Positions 53,084 through 62,838 are shown, numbered from the stretch's first letter. The stretch: DNA of 64,000 bases from JAFGAS01 sp963809875 (GCA_963809875.1 CAWELC010000009.1:310001-374000); one strand, 5' to 3'. A program made the numbers and translations. The notes: generated from the sequence alone by a model not told the origin.

Positions 53084-54610
53084 ATGGTAGATGAAAGAGA
53101 GAATATCAGACCTCCTGAGAAGTCTCTCGCATCCGGGGGGAAGCCGGCCGCGAAGGTTGTCGCGTCCATTCCGCCGCAGAAAGATGTCCCTATCGGTCTT
53201 GGAATTGTCACCCCCGAGATGGAGCGATACCGGGCAATGATTGCCAAGGATCCGACTTCGCGGGTCTTCGCGGCGCTGGCCGAGCTTTATCGAAAGGCGG
53301 GGATGCTGGATGAGGCGGTCAGGCTCTGCCTGAACGGCACAAAGGCCCATCCGAAGTATATGAGCGGCCGGGTAGCCCTTGCGCGGGCTTACTTCGATAA
53401 GGGGATGATCAAGGAAGCCAAGGAAGAAATCCTCACGGTCGTCACCATTACGCCCGACAACATCGTGGCCCACAAGATCCTGGGGGACATTCATCTCCTG
53501 GAAGGCGACGCCGCCAACGCCCGCGAAAGCTTCGTCAAAGTCCTTTCCCTCTCCCCCGATGACGCTGAGGCGAAACAGAAGCTCAGCCAGGTGGACCGGA
53601 CCCCGGCGAAAGCGGCCGAAGAGCCCCAGAAGGAGGAAGAAATCCTCGATGGTGAAGCCCTGGAGGTGGTAACGGAAGAGGAAGCCGCCGCGATGCCGGA
53701 AGAGGCCGTGCCTTCAGCAGAAGACGAAGCGATCGTTGTTGACGACAGGACAGGTCCTGTCGTGACCGACGAGGCTCCGGCCGGGGGCGAGGAGAAGACC
53801 GATGAGTCCCTCGACCTGGATATCCCGCTGGGCGACGATGTTTCACTGGACGACCTCCTTGCGGATGAGTCGCCTGTCGATGCGGAGGGACCCGGGGGCG
53901 CCCGCGAATCGGAAGCCGGTGCCGGCGCCTCCGCCGGAGAGTCGGATCTCGAGGAGGAATTGTGGGAGGTCGAGGACGACGAGGACACGTCGGCCTCATT
54001 GACGGCCGGCCGGCCGGAAGCAGCGGCGGGGAGCGCGCCGGATGAGGGGACGCCCATCGGTAATGCTGAGCTCGATGAGGACCAGGAGCTGTCCGATGAA
54101 TTCGGCATACTCGACGAAAGCGAGGCGGACATAACGGTGGAGGGTCTCGAGAGCGACCGGGCGCCGGTCGTCGAGGCTCGACGTGCCGCCCCCAAAGGGA
54201 AGGCCCCCGAGCCGTCCGAAGTCGGCGTACCCCAACAACCGCGGGTTGCAGTGGAACAAAGCCCCGAAGACAAGACGGGCCCCATGGACGCCCAGGGGGT
54301 AACCATTACGACGGAGACTATCGCCGATATATATGTCAAACAGGGCTATCTCGATAAGGCGCTGTCGGTCTACGAGGATCTCCTGGGAGTCTATCCCACG
54401 AGAGACTCGCTCAAACAGAAGATCTCGTTTGTAAAAAGCAAGATGAGGGAGACATCCGGAGGCGAACGTGAGGGCGCGCCGTCGATCGACGCGGGAGAAA
54501 AGCCGGAAGTCTCAGGTTTTCCCGAGTCGGCTGATGATGCGCGGCTCGAGAAAAACATCGAAGGCCTCAACCGTTGGCTTCTGACGATCAGGAAATTTCG
54601 CCGCCTCTAG
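53084..54610 (+). CDS. TPR protein with FimV-like C-terminal motif and acidic middle
   Basis: The 508-aa protein has an N-terminal tetratricopeptide region (about residues 45-165, RVFAALAELYRKAGMLDEA and KILGDIHLLEGDAANARES), a 200-residue strongly acidic linker, and a C-terminal motif TETIADIYVKQGYLDKALSV, the type found at the end of FimV/HubP proteins. No membrane helix or LysM domain is seen, so it would be cytoplasmic and not the classical polar landmark protein. Its location next to pil genes and a roadblock gene suggests a role in polarity or pilus control, inferred. Confidence 0.7.
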   Translation: MVDERENIRPPEKSLASGGKPAAKVVASIPPQKDVPIGLGIVTPEMERYRAMIAKDPTSRVFAALAELYRKAGMLDEAVRLCLNGTKAHPKYMSGRVALARAYFDKGMIKEAKEEILTVVTITPDNIVAHKILGDIHLLEGDAANARESFVKVLSLSPDDAEAKQKLSQVDRTPAKAAEEPQKEEEILDGEALEVVTEEEAAAMPEEAVPSAEDEAIVVDDRTGPVVTDEAPAGGEEKTDESLDLDIPLGDDVSLDDLLADESPVDAEGPGGARESEAGAGASAGESDLEEELWEVEDDEDTSASLTAGRPEAAAGSAPDEGTPIGNAELDEDQELSDEFGILDESEADITVEGLESDRAPVVEARRAAPKGKAPEPSEVGVPQQPRVAVEQSPEDKTGPMDAQGVTITTETIADIYVKQGYLDKALSVYEDLLGVYPTRDSLKQKISFVKSKMRETSGGEREGAPSIDAGEKPEVSGFPESADDARLEKNIEGLNRWLLTIRKFRRL

Positions 54611-54853
54611 CGGAAGGCCCGGTAGGGGCGCGTGCCGGCATTCGGGTGCGTAATAAGGGACGTTACGTGGGCGGGTGGGCGAGAAGCGGCAGGCACGGGC
54701 CTGTTTTTCCTCTCCACTGTCTTTCGAGACGTAGTGGGACGGTTATTCGTCGAAGGTGCCGGGTAGTGCGGCGATAGAAAAGCGGATTGTCCGACTGAAA
54801 CATGTAGCGGAGAGGCGGTATCTTCGGCACCGGCGAGGTGAGTGGCGCCCCAT

Positions 54854-55216
54854 ATGGTAAACTTTAAGACCGTACTCAAGGAAGTCGTTAAAACGGTTCC
54901 CGGAAGCATTGTGGCAATGGTTGTCGGCAAGGACGGGGTTATCGTTGAATCGTTTCAAAACGACAGCATGGCCCTTGACGCGGAGGCGATGGGGGCGGAA
55001 TATTCAGGCGTCGTGTCGGAGGTGCATAAACAGATCTCGATCCTCAAGATGGACGATCTCAAGGATGTAACGGTCTGCTCCGAGCGATTCAAGGTCATCG
55101 CCCACATCATATCCCACGACTACTATTTTGTCGTTTTTCTCAATTCGCGCGCGAATGAGGGCCTCGTCCGATACAAGACCAGGATCTACTCCCTCAAGCT
55201 CCGTGAACTGATTTGA
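54854..55216 (+). CDS. Roadblock/LC7-domain protein
   Basis: The 120-residue protein is one roadblock domain: VLKEVVKTVPGSIVAMVVGKDGVIVESF, an EYSGVVSEV helix and a last strand with YYFVVFLNSRANEGLVRYKT. MglB-type roadblock proteins act as GTPase-activating partners of MglA in cell polarity; no MglA gene is in this window. The ATG 54854 follows a gaggtgag RBS. Roughly 240 bp of mostly GC-rich non-coding sequence separates it from the TPR gene. Confidence 0.78.
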   Translation: MVNFKTVLKEVVKTVPGSIVAMVVGKDGVIVESFQNDSMALDAEAMGAEYSGVVSEVHKQISILKMDDLKDVTVCSERFKVIAHIISHDYYFVVFLNSRANEGLVRYKTRIYSLKLRELI

Positions 55217-55236
55217 TTTTCCGGACATAGCAGTTA

Positions 55237-55695
55237 ATGAATATCCTCGTCATAAACGGACCAAACCTCAATATGCTCGGAAAGCGGGAGCCGGCGGTGT
55301 ACGGGAGCGTCCCGTACGAGCGGCTGGTCGACCTGATCCGGGGCTGGGCTGATTCCCTTGGGACCTCTGTGGAGACAATGCAGTCCAACAGCGAGGGGGT
55401 CATCATCGACGCGATTCAGGCGGCGGGCGAACGCGACGGGATCATCATCAATGCCGGCGGCTACACCCACACCTCGGTCGCGATACGAGATGCCTTGCTC
55501 TCGGTAGGCCTTCCCGTCGTCGAGGTACACCTTTCCAACGTCTTCTCGCGTGAGGGATTCAGAAGGGAGTCCTTCATATCCGACATCGCCGTCGGTGTTA
55601 TCACAGGATTTGGAGTCTACAGCTATTACCTGGGTCTCGTCGCCCTTCGGGAGCATCTCACTAAAGGGAAGAATGTCAAAGACACGAATCGATAA
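55237..55695 (+). CDS. aroQ: 3-Dehydroquinate dehydratase, type II
   Basis: AroQ dehydrates 3-dehydroquinate to dehydroshikimate. The 152-aa type II enzyme has ILVINGPNLNMLGKREPAVYG (with catalytic Arg and Tyr), IIINAGGYTHTSVAIRDAL, VEVHLSNVFSREGFR and ITGFGVYSYYLGL. It is separate from aroCKB by 2.2 kb but on the same strand. Its end overlaps the peptidase gene by 23 bp. Confidence 0.95.
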   Translation: MNILVINGPNLNMLGKREPAVYGSVPYERLVDLIRGWADSLGTSVETMQSNSEGVIIDAIQAAGERDGIIINAGGYTHTSVAIRDALLSVGLPVVEVHLSNVFSREGFRRESFISDIAVGVITGFGVYSYYLGLVALREHLTKGKNVKDTNR

Positions 55696-56743
55696 GCTGA
55701 CGGACGTCATCTCACGTCTGCGACTGTCCGGGATCATCATCACCGACATGAAGAACGTCCGCTATTTTACCGGCTTCACCGGCAGCGATGGAGCGCTGGT
55801 AGTCGGGGAGAACGGGGGGATGTTCCTCACTGACGGTCGTTATACGACACAGGCCAAGGGCGAGGTAGCCTCCTTTTCCGTGACGGAATACCGGAACAAG
55901 ATCCAGGGAATCGTCGATGCCGTGGGCTCATTGAAAATGAAAAAGGTCGGTGTTGAATCCCACGCGATGTCCCTCTACTTCTTTAACGCGATCAAACCAC
56001 GACTCCCCGAAAGGCGGGTCGTTCCGATAGAGGAAGACCTGGCGCTGCTCAGAATGGTAAAGGATCAGGATGAGATTGACGACCTTAAAGAGTCGATCAG
56101 GATTTCCGAAGAATCGTTCGGGCAGGTGACAGCGCTCATGAAAGCGGGTACCCGCGAGGACGATATCGCCATCGAGCTCGAGTACCGAATGAAGAAGGGA
56201 GGCTCGGGAGTGCTGCCGTTTCCGATCATCGTGGCGGCGGGCACAAACGGGGCGTTGCCCCACGCCCATGCCGGCGACCGGCGGCTGGAGGCGGGAAATC
56301 TTCTGACGGTTGATTTTGGCGCGCAGTACCGCGGGTACCACTCCGATCAGACCGTTACCGTCATGATTGAGAGAGACGGGGCCAAAGAAAGGGAGGTCCA
56401 CGGCGTGGTGCTCGAAGCCCAGCGGCGTGCGATCGCTGCGGTCAAGCCCGGGGTGCCGACCAAAGATATTGATGCGATCGCGCGGGACTATATCAAGGAG
56501 CGAGGATACGGCGACTACTTCACCCACGGGACCGGCCACGGGGTGGGGCTGGATATTCACGAGCCGCCCAGCGTCAGTCCGCTGGGCAAAGAACTGCTCG
56601 AGGAAGGAATGGTCGTTACGGTGGAGCCGGGTATCTATATTCCCGGCTGGGGAGGGGTACGGATTGAGGATATGATTCTGGTCGGAAAGACCGGGCCTAG
56701 TATATTGACAACGATACCCAAATCGTTTAAAGTACTTGCTTAA
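55673..56743 (+). CDS. pepP: M24-family Xaa-Pro aminopeptidase
   Basis: The 356-aa protein has a creatinase-like N-terminal domain (MKNVRYFTGFTGSDGALVVG) and the pita-bread peptidase domain with all five metal ligands: D and D in VDFGAQYRGYHSDQT, H in HGTGHGVGLDIHEPP, E in VEPGIYIPG and E in RIEDMILV. The start is ATG 55673 (MSKTRIDKL) inside the end of aroQ. The order pepP-efp-accB-accC is widely conserved. Confidence 0.9.
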   Translation: MSKTRIDKLTDVISRLRLSGIIITDMKNVRYFTGFTGSDGALVVGENGGMFLTDGRYTTQAKGEVASFSVTEYRNKIQGIVDAVGSLKMKKVGVESHAMSLYFFNAIKPRLPERRVVPIEEDLALLRMVKDQDEIDDLKESIRISEESFGQVTALMKAGTREDDIAIELEYRMKKGGSGVLPFPIIVAAGTNGALPHAHAGDRRLEAGNLLTVDFGAQYRGYHSDQTVTVMIERDGAKEREVHGVVLEAQRRAIAAVKPGVPTKDIDAIARDYIKERGYGDYFTHGTGHGVGLDIHEPPSVSPLGKELLEEGMVVTVEPGIYIPGWGGVRIEDMILVGKTGPSILTTIPKSFKVLA

Positions 56744-56768
56744 CTTTATTGTGTGAGGAGACACGTAC

Positions 56769-57332
56769 GTGTATTCAACGGCGGATTTCAGAAAGGGACT
56801 AAAAATAGAGCTGGACGGCAAGCCATACATCATGGTCGATTTTCTCCATGTGAAGCCCGGCAAAGGCGGTGCCTTCGTTCGGACGAAGCTCAAGAGCCTC
56901 GTCACGGGCGCGGTGCTGGAGAAGACCTTTCGATCGGGTGAGAAGGTAGAAAAGCCCCGTCTCGAAGAAAAGCACATGCAGTATCAATACCGCGATTCCG
57001 ACGGCTTTCACTTCATGGACACCGATACCTACGACCAGATATACATTACCGCAGATCACGTGGGCAACTCGGCCGATTTCCTCTCGGAAGGATTGGAGCT
57101 GATGGTCCTTTATCACGACGACGTACCGATTTCACTGGAGCTGCCCACCTTTGTGGAGCTTCCGATAGCTCGAACCGAGCCCGGAGTAAAGGGTGATACC
57201 GCCAGCGGGGGGACCAAGCCCGCTAAACTCTCGACCGGACTCATGGTGCAGGTGCCTCTCTTCGTCAACGAGGGCGATATCCTGAAGGTCGATACGCGGA
57301 CGGGTGAATATATCGAGCGGGTTTCGAAGTAG
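56769..57332 (+). CDS. efp: Elongation factor P
   Basis: EF-P relieves ribosome stalling at polyproline. The 187-aa sequence has the domain I loop HVKPGKGGAF with Lys32 at the position modified in E. coli (Lys34). No epmA/epmB genes are here, and the residues around the Lys do not tell which modification is used. Domains II and III (VGNSADFLSEGLELMVLYHD, GDTASGGTKPAKLSTG, VDTRTGEYIERV) are complete. Start GTG 56769, with GAGGAG upstream. Confidence 0.95.
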   Translation: MYSTADFRKGLKIELDGKPYIMVDFLHVKPGKGGAFVRTKLKSLVTGAVLEKTFRSGEKVEKPRLEEKHMQYQYRDSDGFHFMDTDTYDQIYITADHVGNSADFLSEGLELMVLYHDDVPISLELPTFVELPIARTEPGVKGDTASGGTKPAKLSTGLMVQVPLFVNEGDILKVDTRTGEYIERVSK

Positions 57333-57349
57333 CCGCAGAGGGGCACAGG

Positions 57350-57763
57350 ATGAATCTCAGAGAGATAAAGGATATCATCAGGGCAATCCGGGGGACCGAC
57401 ATCACGGAGATTGAGATCGAACGTTCGGGGGAGCGGATAAAAATCAAACGAGGCATGACCGCCCTCCCCGACGTAAAGGCCGTACCGACGGCGCCGCGCA
57501 AGAACGCCGCCGAAGACCGTGAGCTGGTGGCGGTGACGTCACCGCTTGTCGGTACGTTCTACCGCTCGGCCTCACTTGACTCTCCCCCCTTTGTCGAGGT
57601 GGGACAGGAGGTCCATAAGGGCGACGTCCTGTGTATGGTGGAGTCGATGAAGCTGATGAACGAAATCGAATCCGATGTGGACGGGATAGTCGTCTCGATC
57701 GTCGTGGAAAACGGGCAACCAGTGGAATACGGGCAGTCGCTCTTCCTACTGGAACCGCTGTAA
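57350..57763 (+). CDS. accB: Biotin carboxyl carrier protein of acetyl-CoA carboxylase
   Basis: The 137-aa protein has an N-terminal segment MNLREIKDIIRAI, a short Ala/Pro linker and the biotinyl domain with the attachment Lys101 in MVESMKLMNEIE (Ser in place of the usual Ala before Met). The thumb region TFYRSASLDSPPF is also present. It carries the carboxyl group for fatty-acid synthesis. accC starts 7 bp later. Confidence 0.93.
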   Translation: MNLREIKDIIRAIRGTDITEIEIERSGERIKIKRGMTALPDVKAVPTAPRKNAAEDRELVAVTSPLVGTFYRSASLDSPPFVEVGQEVHKGDVLCMVESMKLMNEIESDVDGIVVSIVVENGQPVEYGQSLFLLEPL

Positions 57764-57770
57764 CGGGTTT

Positions 57771-59105
57771 ATGTTTCGAAAGGTCCTCATCGCCGACCGG
57801 GGGGAGATCGCGGTCCGCATCATACGCAGTCTCAAAGAGCTCGGCATAAACACCGTTGCGGTCTACTCGGTCGCCGACCAGCATTCGCTTCACGTCAGAC
57901 TGGCCGACGAGGCGCTCTGTATCGGGCCGGCAGGCATCAGGGACAGCTACCTCAATTTCTCCGCAATACTGTCGGCCGCCACCATCACCGGGGCGGACGC
58001 GATTCATCCGGGATATTGCCCGCTTGCCGAGAATCTCGAATTTGTCGAATCCTGTAACGATATGGGAGTAACCTTCATCGGCACGGGAATCGACTCGATG
58101 ACGATCATGGCCGATAAGGTGGCCGCAAAAAGGGTCGCCGCCAGCGCCGGCGTCGAGGTAGTGCCGGGAAGCATAGAGTCCATCACTGACGAACGGGAGG
58201 CGCTGTCGGTCGCCGATTCCCTCGGATTCCCGGTTATCCTCAAAGCGGTCGGAGGAGGGGGGGGCCGGGGAGTTAAAGTGGTCCCGGAGCGGGGCCTGTT
58301 TGCGCAGGCTTTCGAACAGTCCAGGAAGGAGGCCCAGAGCTACCTCAAGAACCCGGGAATCTACGTGGAGAAATATCTCGAAAGGGCCCGGCATATCGAG
58401 TTTCAGATCGTCGCGGATAACGCCGGTAATACCATTCACCTCGGTGAGCGGGACTGTACGATCCAGCGGCGCTATCAGAAGATTATCGAGGAGTCACCGG
58501 CCTTCGGCATCACCGGTTCGAAGCGGGACGAAATGGGCAGGGCCGCCGTTCTCTTCGCCCGGTCGGTCGGATACTCCAATATTGGAACGGTCGAGTTCCT
58601 CTTGACTGAGGACCAACGCTTTTTCTTTCTCGAGATGAATACACGCATACAGGTCGAGCACGGCATCACTGAAATGGTCACGGGTATTGACGTGGTAAAA
58701 GAACAGGTCCGCCTGGCGGCCGGAGAGCCTCTTTCCCTTTCTCAGGAGGACGTCACGATCTCCGGGCACAGCATCGAGTGCAGGATCACGGCCGAGGACC
58801 CCTTTAAATTTACGCCTTCATCGGGCACGGTTACCCAGTATATCCCTTCCGGCGGCCCGGGGGTCCGTGTCGATTCTGCGATATACTGCGGCTCGCACGT
58901 CAATCCCTATTACGACTCCCTGGTAGCCAAGCTGATCGTTTGTTCGACCAACCGAAAGGCGGCGATCGGGCGCATGAGAAGGGCGCTTTCCGAGTTCGTG
59001 ATCGAGGGGATAGAGACTACGATACCCCTCCACCGGAAGATCATGGCTGATCCCGTTTTCATTGGCGGCTATAAGGATTCGCGTTTCCTGGAAAAATACA
59101 TATGA
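57771..59105 (+). CDS. accC: Biotin carboxylase subunit of acetyl-CoA carboxylase
   Basis: AccC carboxylates the biotin on AccB at the cost of ATP. The 444-aa protein shows the ATP-grasp fold: FRKVLIADRGEIAVRIIRSL, IHPGYCPLAENLEF, GGGGGRGVKVV, ERDCTIQRRYQK, FFLEMNTRIQVEHGITEMVTG and the C-terminal IECRITAEDPFKFTPSSG. The accA/accD subunits are not nearby, as is common. Confidence 0.95.
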   Translation: MFRKVLIADRGEIAVRIIRSLKELGINTVAVYSVADQHSLHVRLADEALCIGPAGIRDSYLNFSAILSAATITGADAIHPGYCPLAENLEFVESCNDMGVTFIGTGIDSMTIMADKVAAKRVAASAGVEVVPGSIESITDEREALSVADSLGFPVILKAVGGGGGRGVKVVPERGLFAQAFEQSRKEAQSYLKNPGIYVEKYLERARHIEFQIVADNAGNTIHLGERDCTIQRRYQKIIEESPAFGITGSKRDEMGRAAVLFARSVGYSNIGTVEFLLTEDQRFFFLEMNTRIQVEHGITEMVTGIDVVKEQVRLAAGEPLSLSQEDVTISGHSIECRITAEDPFKFTPSSGTVTQYIPSGGPGVRVDSAIYCGSHVNPYYDSLVAKLIVCSTNRKAAIGRMRRALSEFVIEGIETTIPLHRKIMADPVFIGGYKDSRFLEKYI

Positions 59106-59169
59106 AGCCATGGGTACGGGGAGATCCGGCCCGGTACCGCGTCCAAAGAGGGGATCACCCCGACGGCTA

Positions 59170-59198
59170 TTGACTTTTCGGTTTATGTGTAGTATTTT
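59170..59198 (+). promoter_or_regulatory. Promoter of the large TPR gene
   Basis: TTGACT (59170-59175) and TATTTT (59193-59198) with a 17-bp spacer, 31 bp upstream of the ATG. Confidence 0.55.
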
Positions 59199-59229
59199 AA
59201 AAAAACTTGTTCATTTTTGATTCCACGAT

Positions 59230-61654
59230 ATGGCGCTCGATAAAAATAAAACAATCCAATTGGCGCAAAAATTCATCCAGAAAGGGATGTACGATCGGGC
59301 TATAAAGGAACTGGCCGGTATCGTCAGACAAGACCCGAGGGATATAAAGGTGCGCCAAAAACTCGGCGACCTGTATGCGCGGGAGAACAAAAAAGCCGAG
59401 GCGCTGGCGGAATACAATTACGTGGCCAAGTTCTACGCAGACGACGGCTTTTATCTGCGCGCCATCGCCCTCTACAAGCAGATTCTTAAACTTGACCCCA
59501 CCCAGATAAACATAAACCTCAAGCTTGCCGAGCTCTACCACAAACAGAACCTCAACGGCGATGCGATACAGCAGTTTCAGTTCGTCTATCAGTATTACGA
59601 GCGCAAGGGCGATACCGTCAGGGCCCTCGAAACGCTGGACAAGATGGCCGAGATGGCCCCGGGTAACCTCCAGCTGCGCATGCGGCTTGCCGACGCGTAT
59701 TATCGGAACGGAAACATCGATCACAGCCTGGACGAGTACGTCAAGATAGGGGAACAGCTCAAGAAGGAAGGCCGTATCGATGACGTGATCAGCCTGTATG
59801 AAAAACTTATCAAGCACCATCCCCAGCGATTGGATATGATTATCGAGGTTGCCGATACCTATCTCAGGACCGATAAGAAGGAAATGGCCGAGGCCCGTAT
59901 TGATATGGGATTGGCGATCGCCCCCGATGCCATGAAGCTCCTCTTTCTTAAATCAAGACTCTGCATGGAGCGGGATAATCACCAGGCCACGATCGAGATT
60001 CTCGATCGAATGCTCAGGATCGATCCTGCGTATATTGTTGCAAAAGAAGATCTCGCCAGGATCTACGAGAAACTCGGTAATAAGGACGCCCTCGAAAAAC
60101 TATACACCGACCTGATGATCGCGTTTCGGAAGAAAGTCGGGGGAGAAGAAAAGGCCGCCCACTACAAGGCCCTCTACGATAACCTGAGGAGCACCATCTC
60201 TGAGGATATGATGAGCGCGGGTATCGGCCGGGGCCACGCCGACCGGGATGAGACCTCGGACATGGGGGATCTCGGTGACGTCGACGTCATCGAAGTGGGG
60301 GAGGACCAGATCATCGACGCGGAAATCATCGAAGAGGTTTCCGCACTGGACGACGGAAGCGAACAAATCGATGAGTCTCTCGACAATGAGGGACGCCTGG
60401 TCATGCTGAAAGTGGATACCTACGTGAAATACGGCCAGTTCAAAGAGGCCGCCAACGTCCTCGGGAACTATACCGCCAAGCGGGAGGTCATTACACCCCG
60501 CCTGCGGCTGGCCGAATTGTACCGTGAGCTCGCCCAAAAGACCGAAGGTTCGGGGGATTATCTTCAGCGCGCGGCGCAGGTCTACCTCGATATCTCGGCG
60601 CTTGCCAAGAAAAAGGGCTATATGTCGCTTTCCGAGAGCATGTACTCCAGGGCGTCCGAACTCGGTGTCGCGGCCCCTGCAGACGAGTCGCTCGAGGAGC
60701 CTCTGGAAGAGATCCAGGAGTTCGACGTCGTGATGGACGAGGCCGAGGAGATGGAGGCGATCGAACAGTCTGACGATCTGCTGTCGGCCGATGAGATCGA
60801 AGTATCCGATTCCATCGATGTCGGCGAGATCGGTGTCGAGCCGATAGAGATTTCACTGGACGGCCAGGGATTCACCGATGATTACGAGACCGTGATTGAG
60901 GCTGACTCGATCCACGAGGTAAAGCCGATCAGAGAACCCCAGATCCGAGGTTCCGCCGACACGCCGCTGATCAATATGGCCCCAAGAGACGAGCCATTAG
61001 CCGACGGCGAAGACTACTTTGACCTCCGTAAAGAACTCGAGGAGGTCGTGCTCGACGAGGACATCTCCCTCGAATCCAAGGGCGGGGCTGGATTGCTGGG
61101 CAAGGACGACCAATACTCGTTCGAGGACGTTTTCGATGAGTTTAAACGGGGGGTTGAAAAGCAGTTCGGTAAGGAGGATTACGATACCCACTACAATCTC
61201 GGCATCGCCTATCGAGAGATGGGGCTCTTTGAAGATGCGATTACCGAATTCCTGATCTCCGCGGGCGACCGAAAGAAGCGACTGGACAGCATCATCATGC
61301 TCGGGGTGACTCACCGGGACATCGAGGAACACGACAAGAGCGTTGACTATTTTACCGAGGCCCTCGATACCCCCGGGATAAAGGGCGACGAGCGGCTTGG
61401 CATTCTGTACGAGCTGGCACTCTCCCATGAGCTGGTCGGGCAATCGGATGAAGCGGTTCCCCTCTATGAGCAGATATACTCGCAAGCCCCGGCTTTCAGG
61501 GACGTGGCCGACAAAATCAAATCGATTCAAGGGACGCCCCGGCGGCCCCCCGGCGGGCAAATCGGCCCCGGCCAAGGAGCACGCCGAGCACGAAGACGAC
61601 AAGTCTTTGAAGCAAAAACCTCCTTCTACAAAGGGGAAGATATCCTACGTTTAG
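59230..61654 (+). CDS. Large TPR protein with acidic middle (frameshift near the end)
   Basis: The roughly 807-aa protein has an N-terminal TPR array (about residues 1-300; e.g. GDLYARENKKAEALAEYNYV, LKLAELYHKQNLNGDAIQQF, IYEKLGNKDALEKLY), an acidic region (about 335-600) and a second TPR block (YDTHYNLGIAYREMGLFEDA, LGVTHRDIEEHDKSVDYF). No signal peptide, so cytoplasmic. After IQGTPRRPPGG the frame slips in a C6 run near 61545-61565; the likely true end is KSAPAKEHAEHEDDKSLKQK, stopping at 61652-61654 instead of at 61692. The layout resembles the FimV-like gene at 53084. Precise function not known. Confidence 0.75.
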
Positions 61655-61707
61655 CGGGGGCCCCCGGTGGGCCGGGACTGCTCCCCGTTTAAGACCACGG
61701 CGGCGCC

Positions 61708-62754
61708 ATGGAACACTATCAATTCTACGGCATGCAGTTGGACCCTTTTTCCAACACGCCGGACAATCGATTCTATTTCAATAGTGATCAACACGCACTG
61801 GTGTTGACGAAGCTCCTCTATATCGCCCGATCGATGAAGGGTCTGGCTATTCTCATCGGCGACGTGGGAACCGGCAAGACGACACTGGCTCGAAGACTCC
61901 TCATGTCGCTTGCCGATGAGGAGTACGACGCGTCGATGCTGGTGATCATCCACTCGGGGATCAGCGCAGACTGGCTCCTGACCAGGATAGCGATGCAGCT
62001 CGGAGTGGAGGACCCGGCAGACGATAAGATAAAACTCCTGGGGCAGGTCTTCCGGCGGCTGACGGAAATCCAGGAAAGCGGAAAAAGTGCCGTCATCCTC
62101 GTGGATGAAGCACAGATGCTTAAGAGCAAGGAAATCATGGAGGAATTCAGAGGTCTTCTCAACATAGAAACGCCGGGGAAGAAATTCATTTCATTTATCC
62201 TTTTTGGTCTGCCGGAGCTGGAAGACTGCCTCAAGCAGGACGAGCCGCTCAACCAGAGGGTCGCTTTACGACTCCGGCTCCAGTATATGAATATGGATTC
62301 CACCGAGAAGTATATAAAACATCGCCTGAAAGTTGCCGGAGCAAACAAGATGCTGTTCACCCGGGAGGCGGTAGAGGAGATCCAGAGATACTCGAAGGGC
62401 ATTCCCCGGGTGATCAATAACATCTGTGACAACTCCCTTCTTGAGGGAATGCTCGGCCAGGCGGATGTGATCGGCCGCACGATTGTCGAGAAAGTTGCCC
62501 AGGAGCTCAGCCTCAAGCCTGCCTCCCGCGAAGAACTGGATCGAATCGAGTCCCATAGAGTCGTGGCCCTGGAGGAGAGCCAGCAGGACGGTGACAGTAA
62601 GATGCGGATAGTTCCGGGAAGTGCTCCTCCCCCTCCTGCTGCGAGCGCCCCGCCGTCTCCCCCCAAAGCATCGGGTGAAAATGCGCCAAGCGAGCAGGAA
62701 CCCGCCGAAAACATCGATATCGACAAGATACTCGATTCACTGGACATAGAATAG
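61708..62754 (+). CDS. ExeA/GspA-like AAA+ ATPase
   Basis: The 348-aa protein opens with HYQFYGMQLDPFSNTPDNRFYF, typical of ExeA-type ATPases, then Walker A GDVGTGKTT, Walker B VILVDEAQM, and the sensor region RVALRLRLQYMN and GIPRVINNICD. The C-terminus is a Pro-rich linker and IDIDKILDSLDIE. ExeA with ExeB helps to place type II secretin; here it lies near the pilus genes. No transmembrane helix or peptidoglycan-binding domain is present, a difference from ExeA proper. Confidence 0.85.
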   Translation: MEHYQFYGMQLDPFSNTPDNRFYFNSDQHALVLTKLLYIARSMKGLAILIGDVGTGKTTLARRLLMSLADEEYDASMLVIIHSGISADWLLTRIAMQLGVEDPADDKIKLLGQVFRRLTEIQESGKSAVILVDEAQMLKSKEIMEEFRGLLNIETPGKKFISFILFGLPELEDCLKQDEPLNQRVALRLRLQYMNMDSTEKYIKHRLKVAGANKMLFTREAVEEIQRYSKGIPRVINNICDNSLLEGMLGQADVIGRTIVEKVAQELSLKPASREELDRIESHRVVALEESQQDGDSKMRIVPGSAPPPPAASAPPSPPKASGENAPSEQEPAENIDIDKILDSLDIE

Positions 62755-62809
62755 ACCGGCACGAAGACCCAGCATATCAATCGACACCGTGAACGCAAAA
62801 AAATATATA

Positions 62810-62838
62810 TTGACAAAAAAATCCTTTTCATCTATATT
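62810..62838 (+). promoter_or_regulatory. Promoter upstream of tRNA-Gly
   Basis: TTGACA (62810-62815) and TATATT (62833-62838) are 17 bp apart, about 110 bp before the tRNA. Confidence 0.65.

Noticed and set aside
57444..58439. 331-residue minus-strand open frame
   Set aside because: Antisense of accB and accC, both certain.
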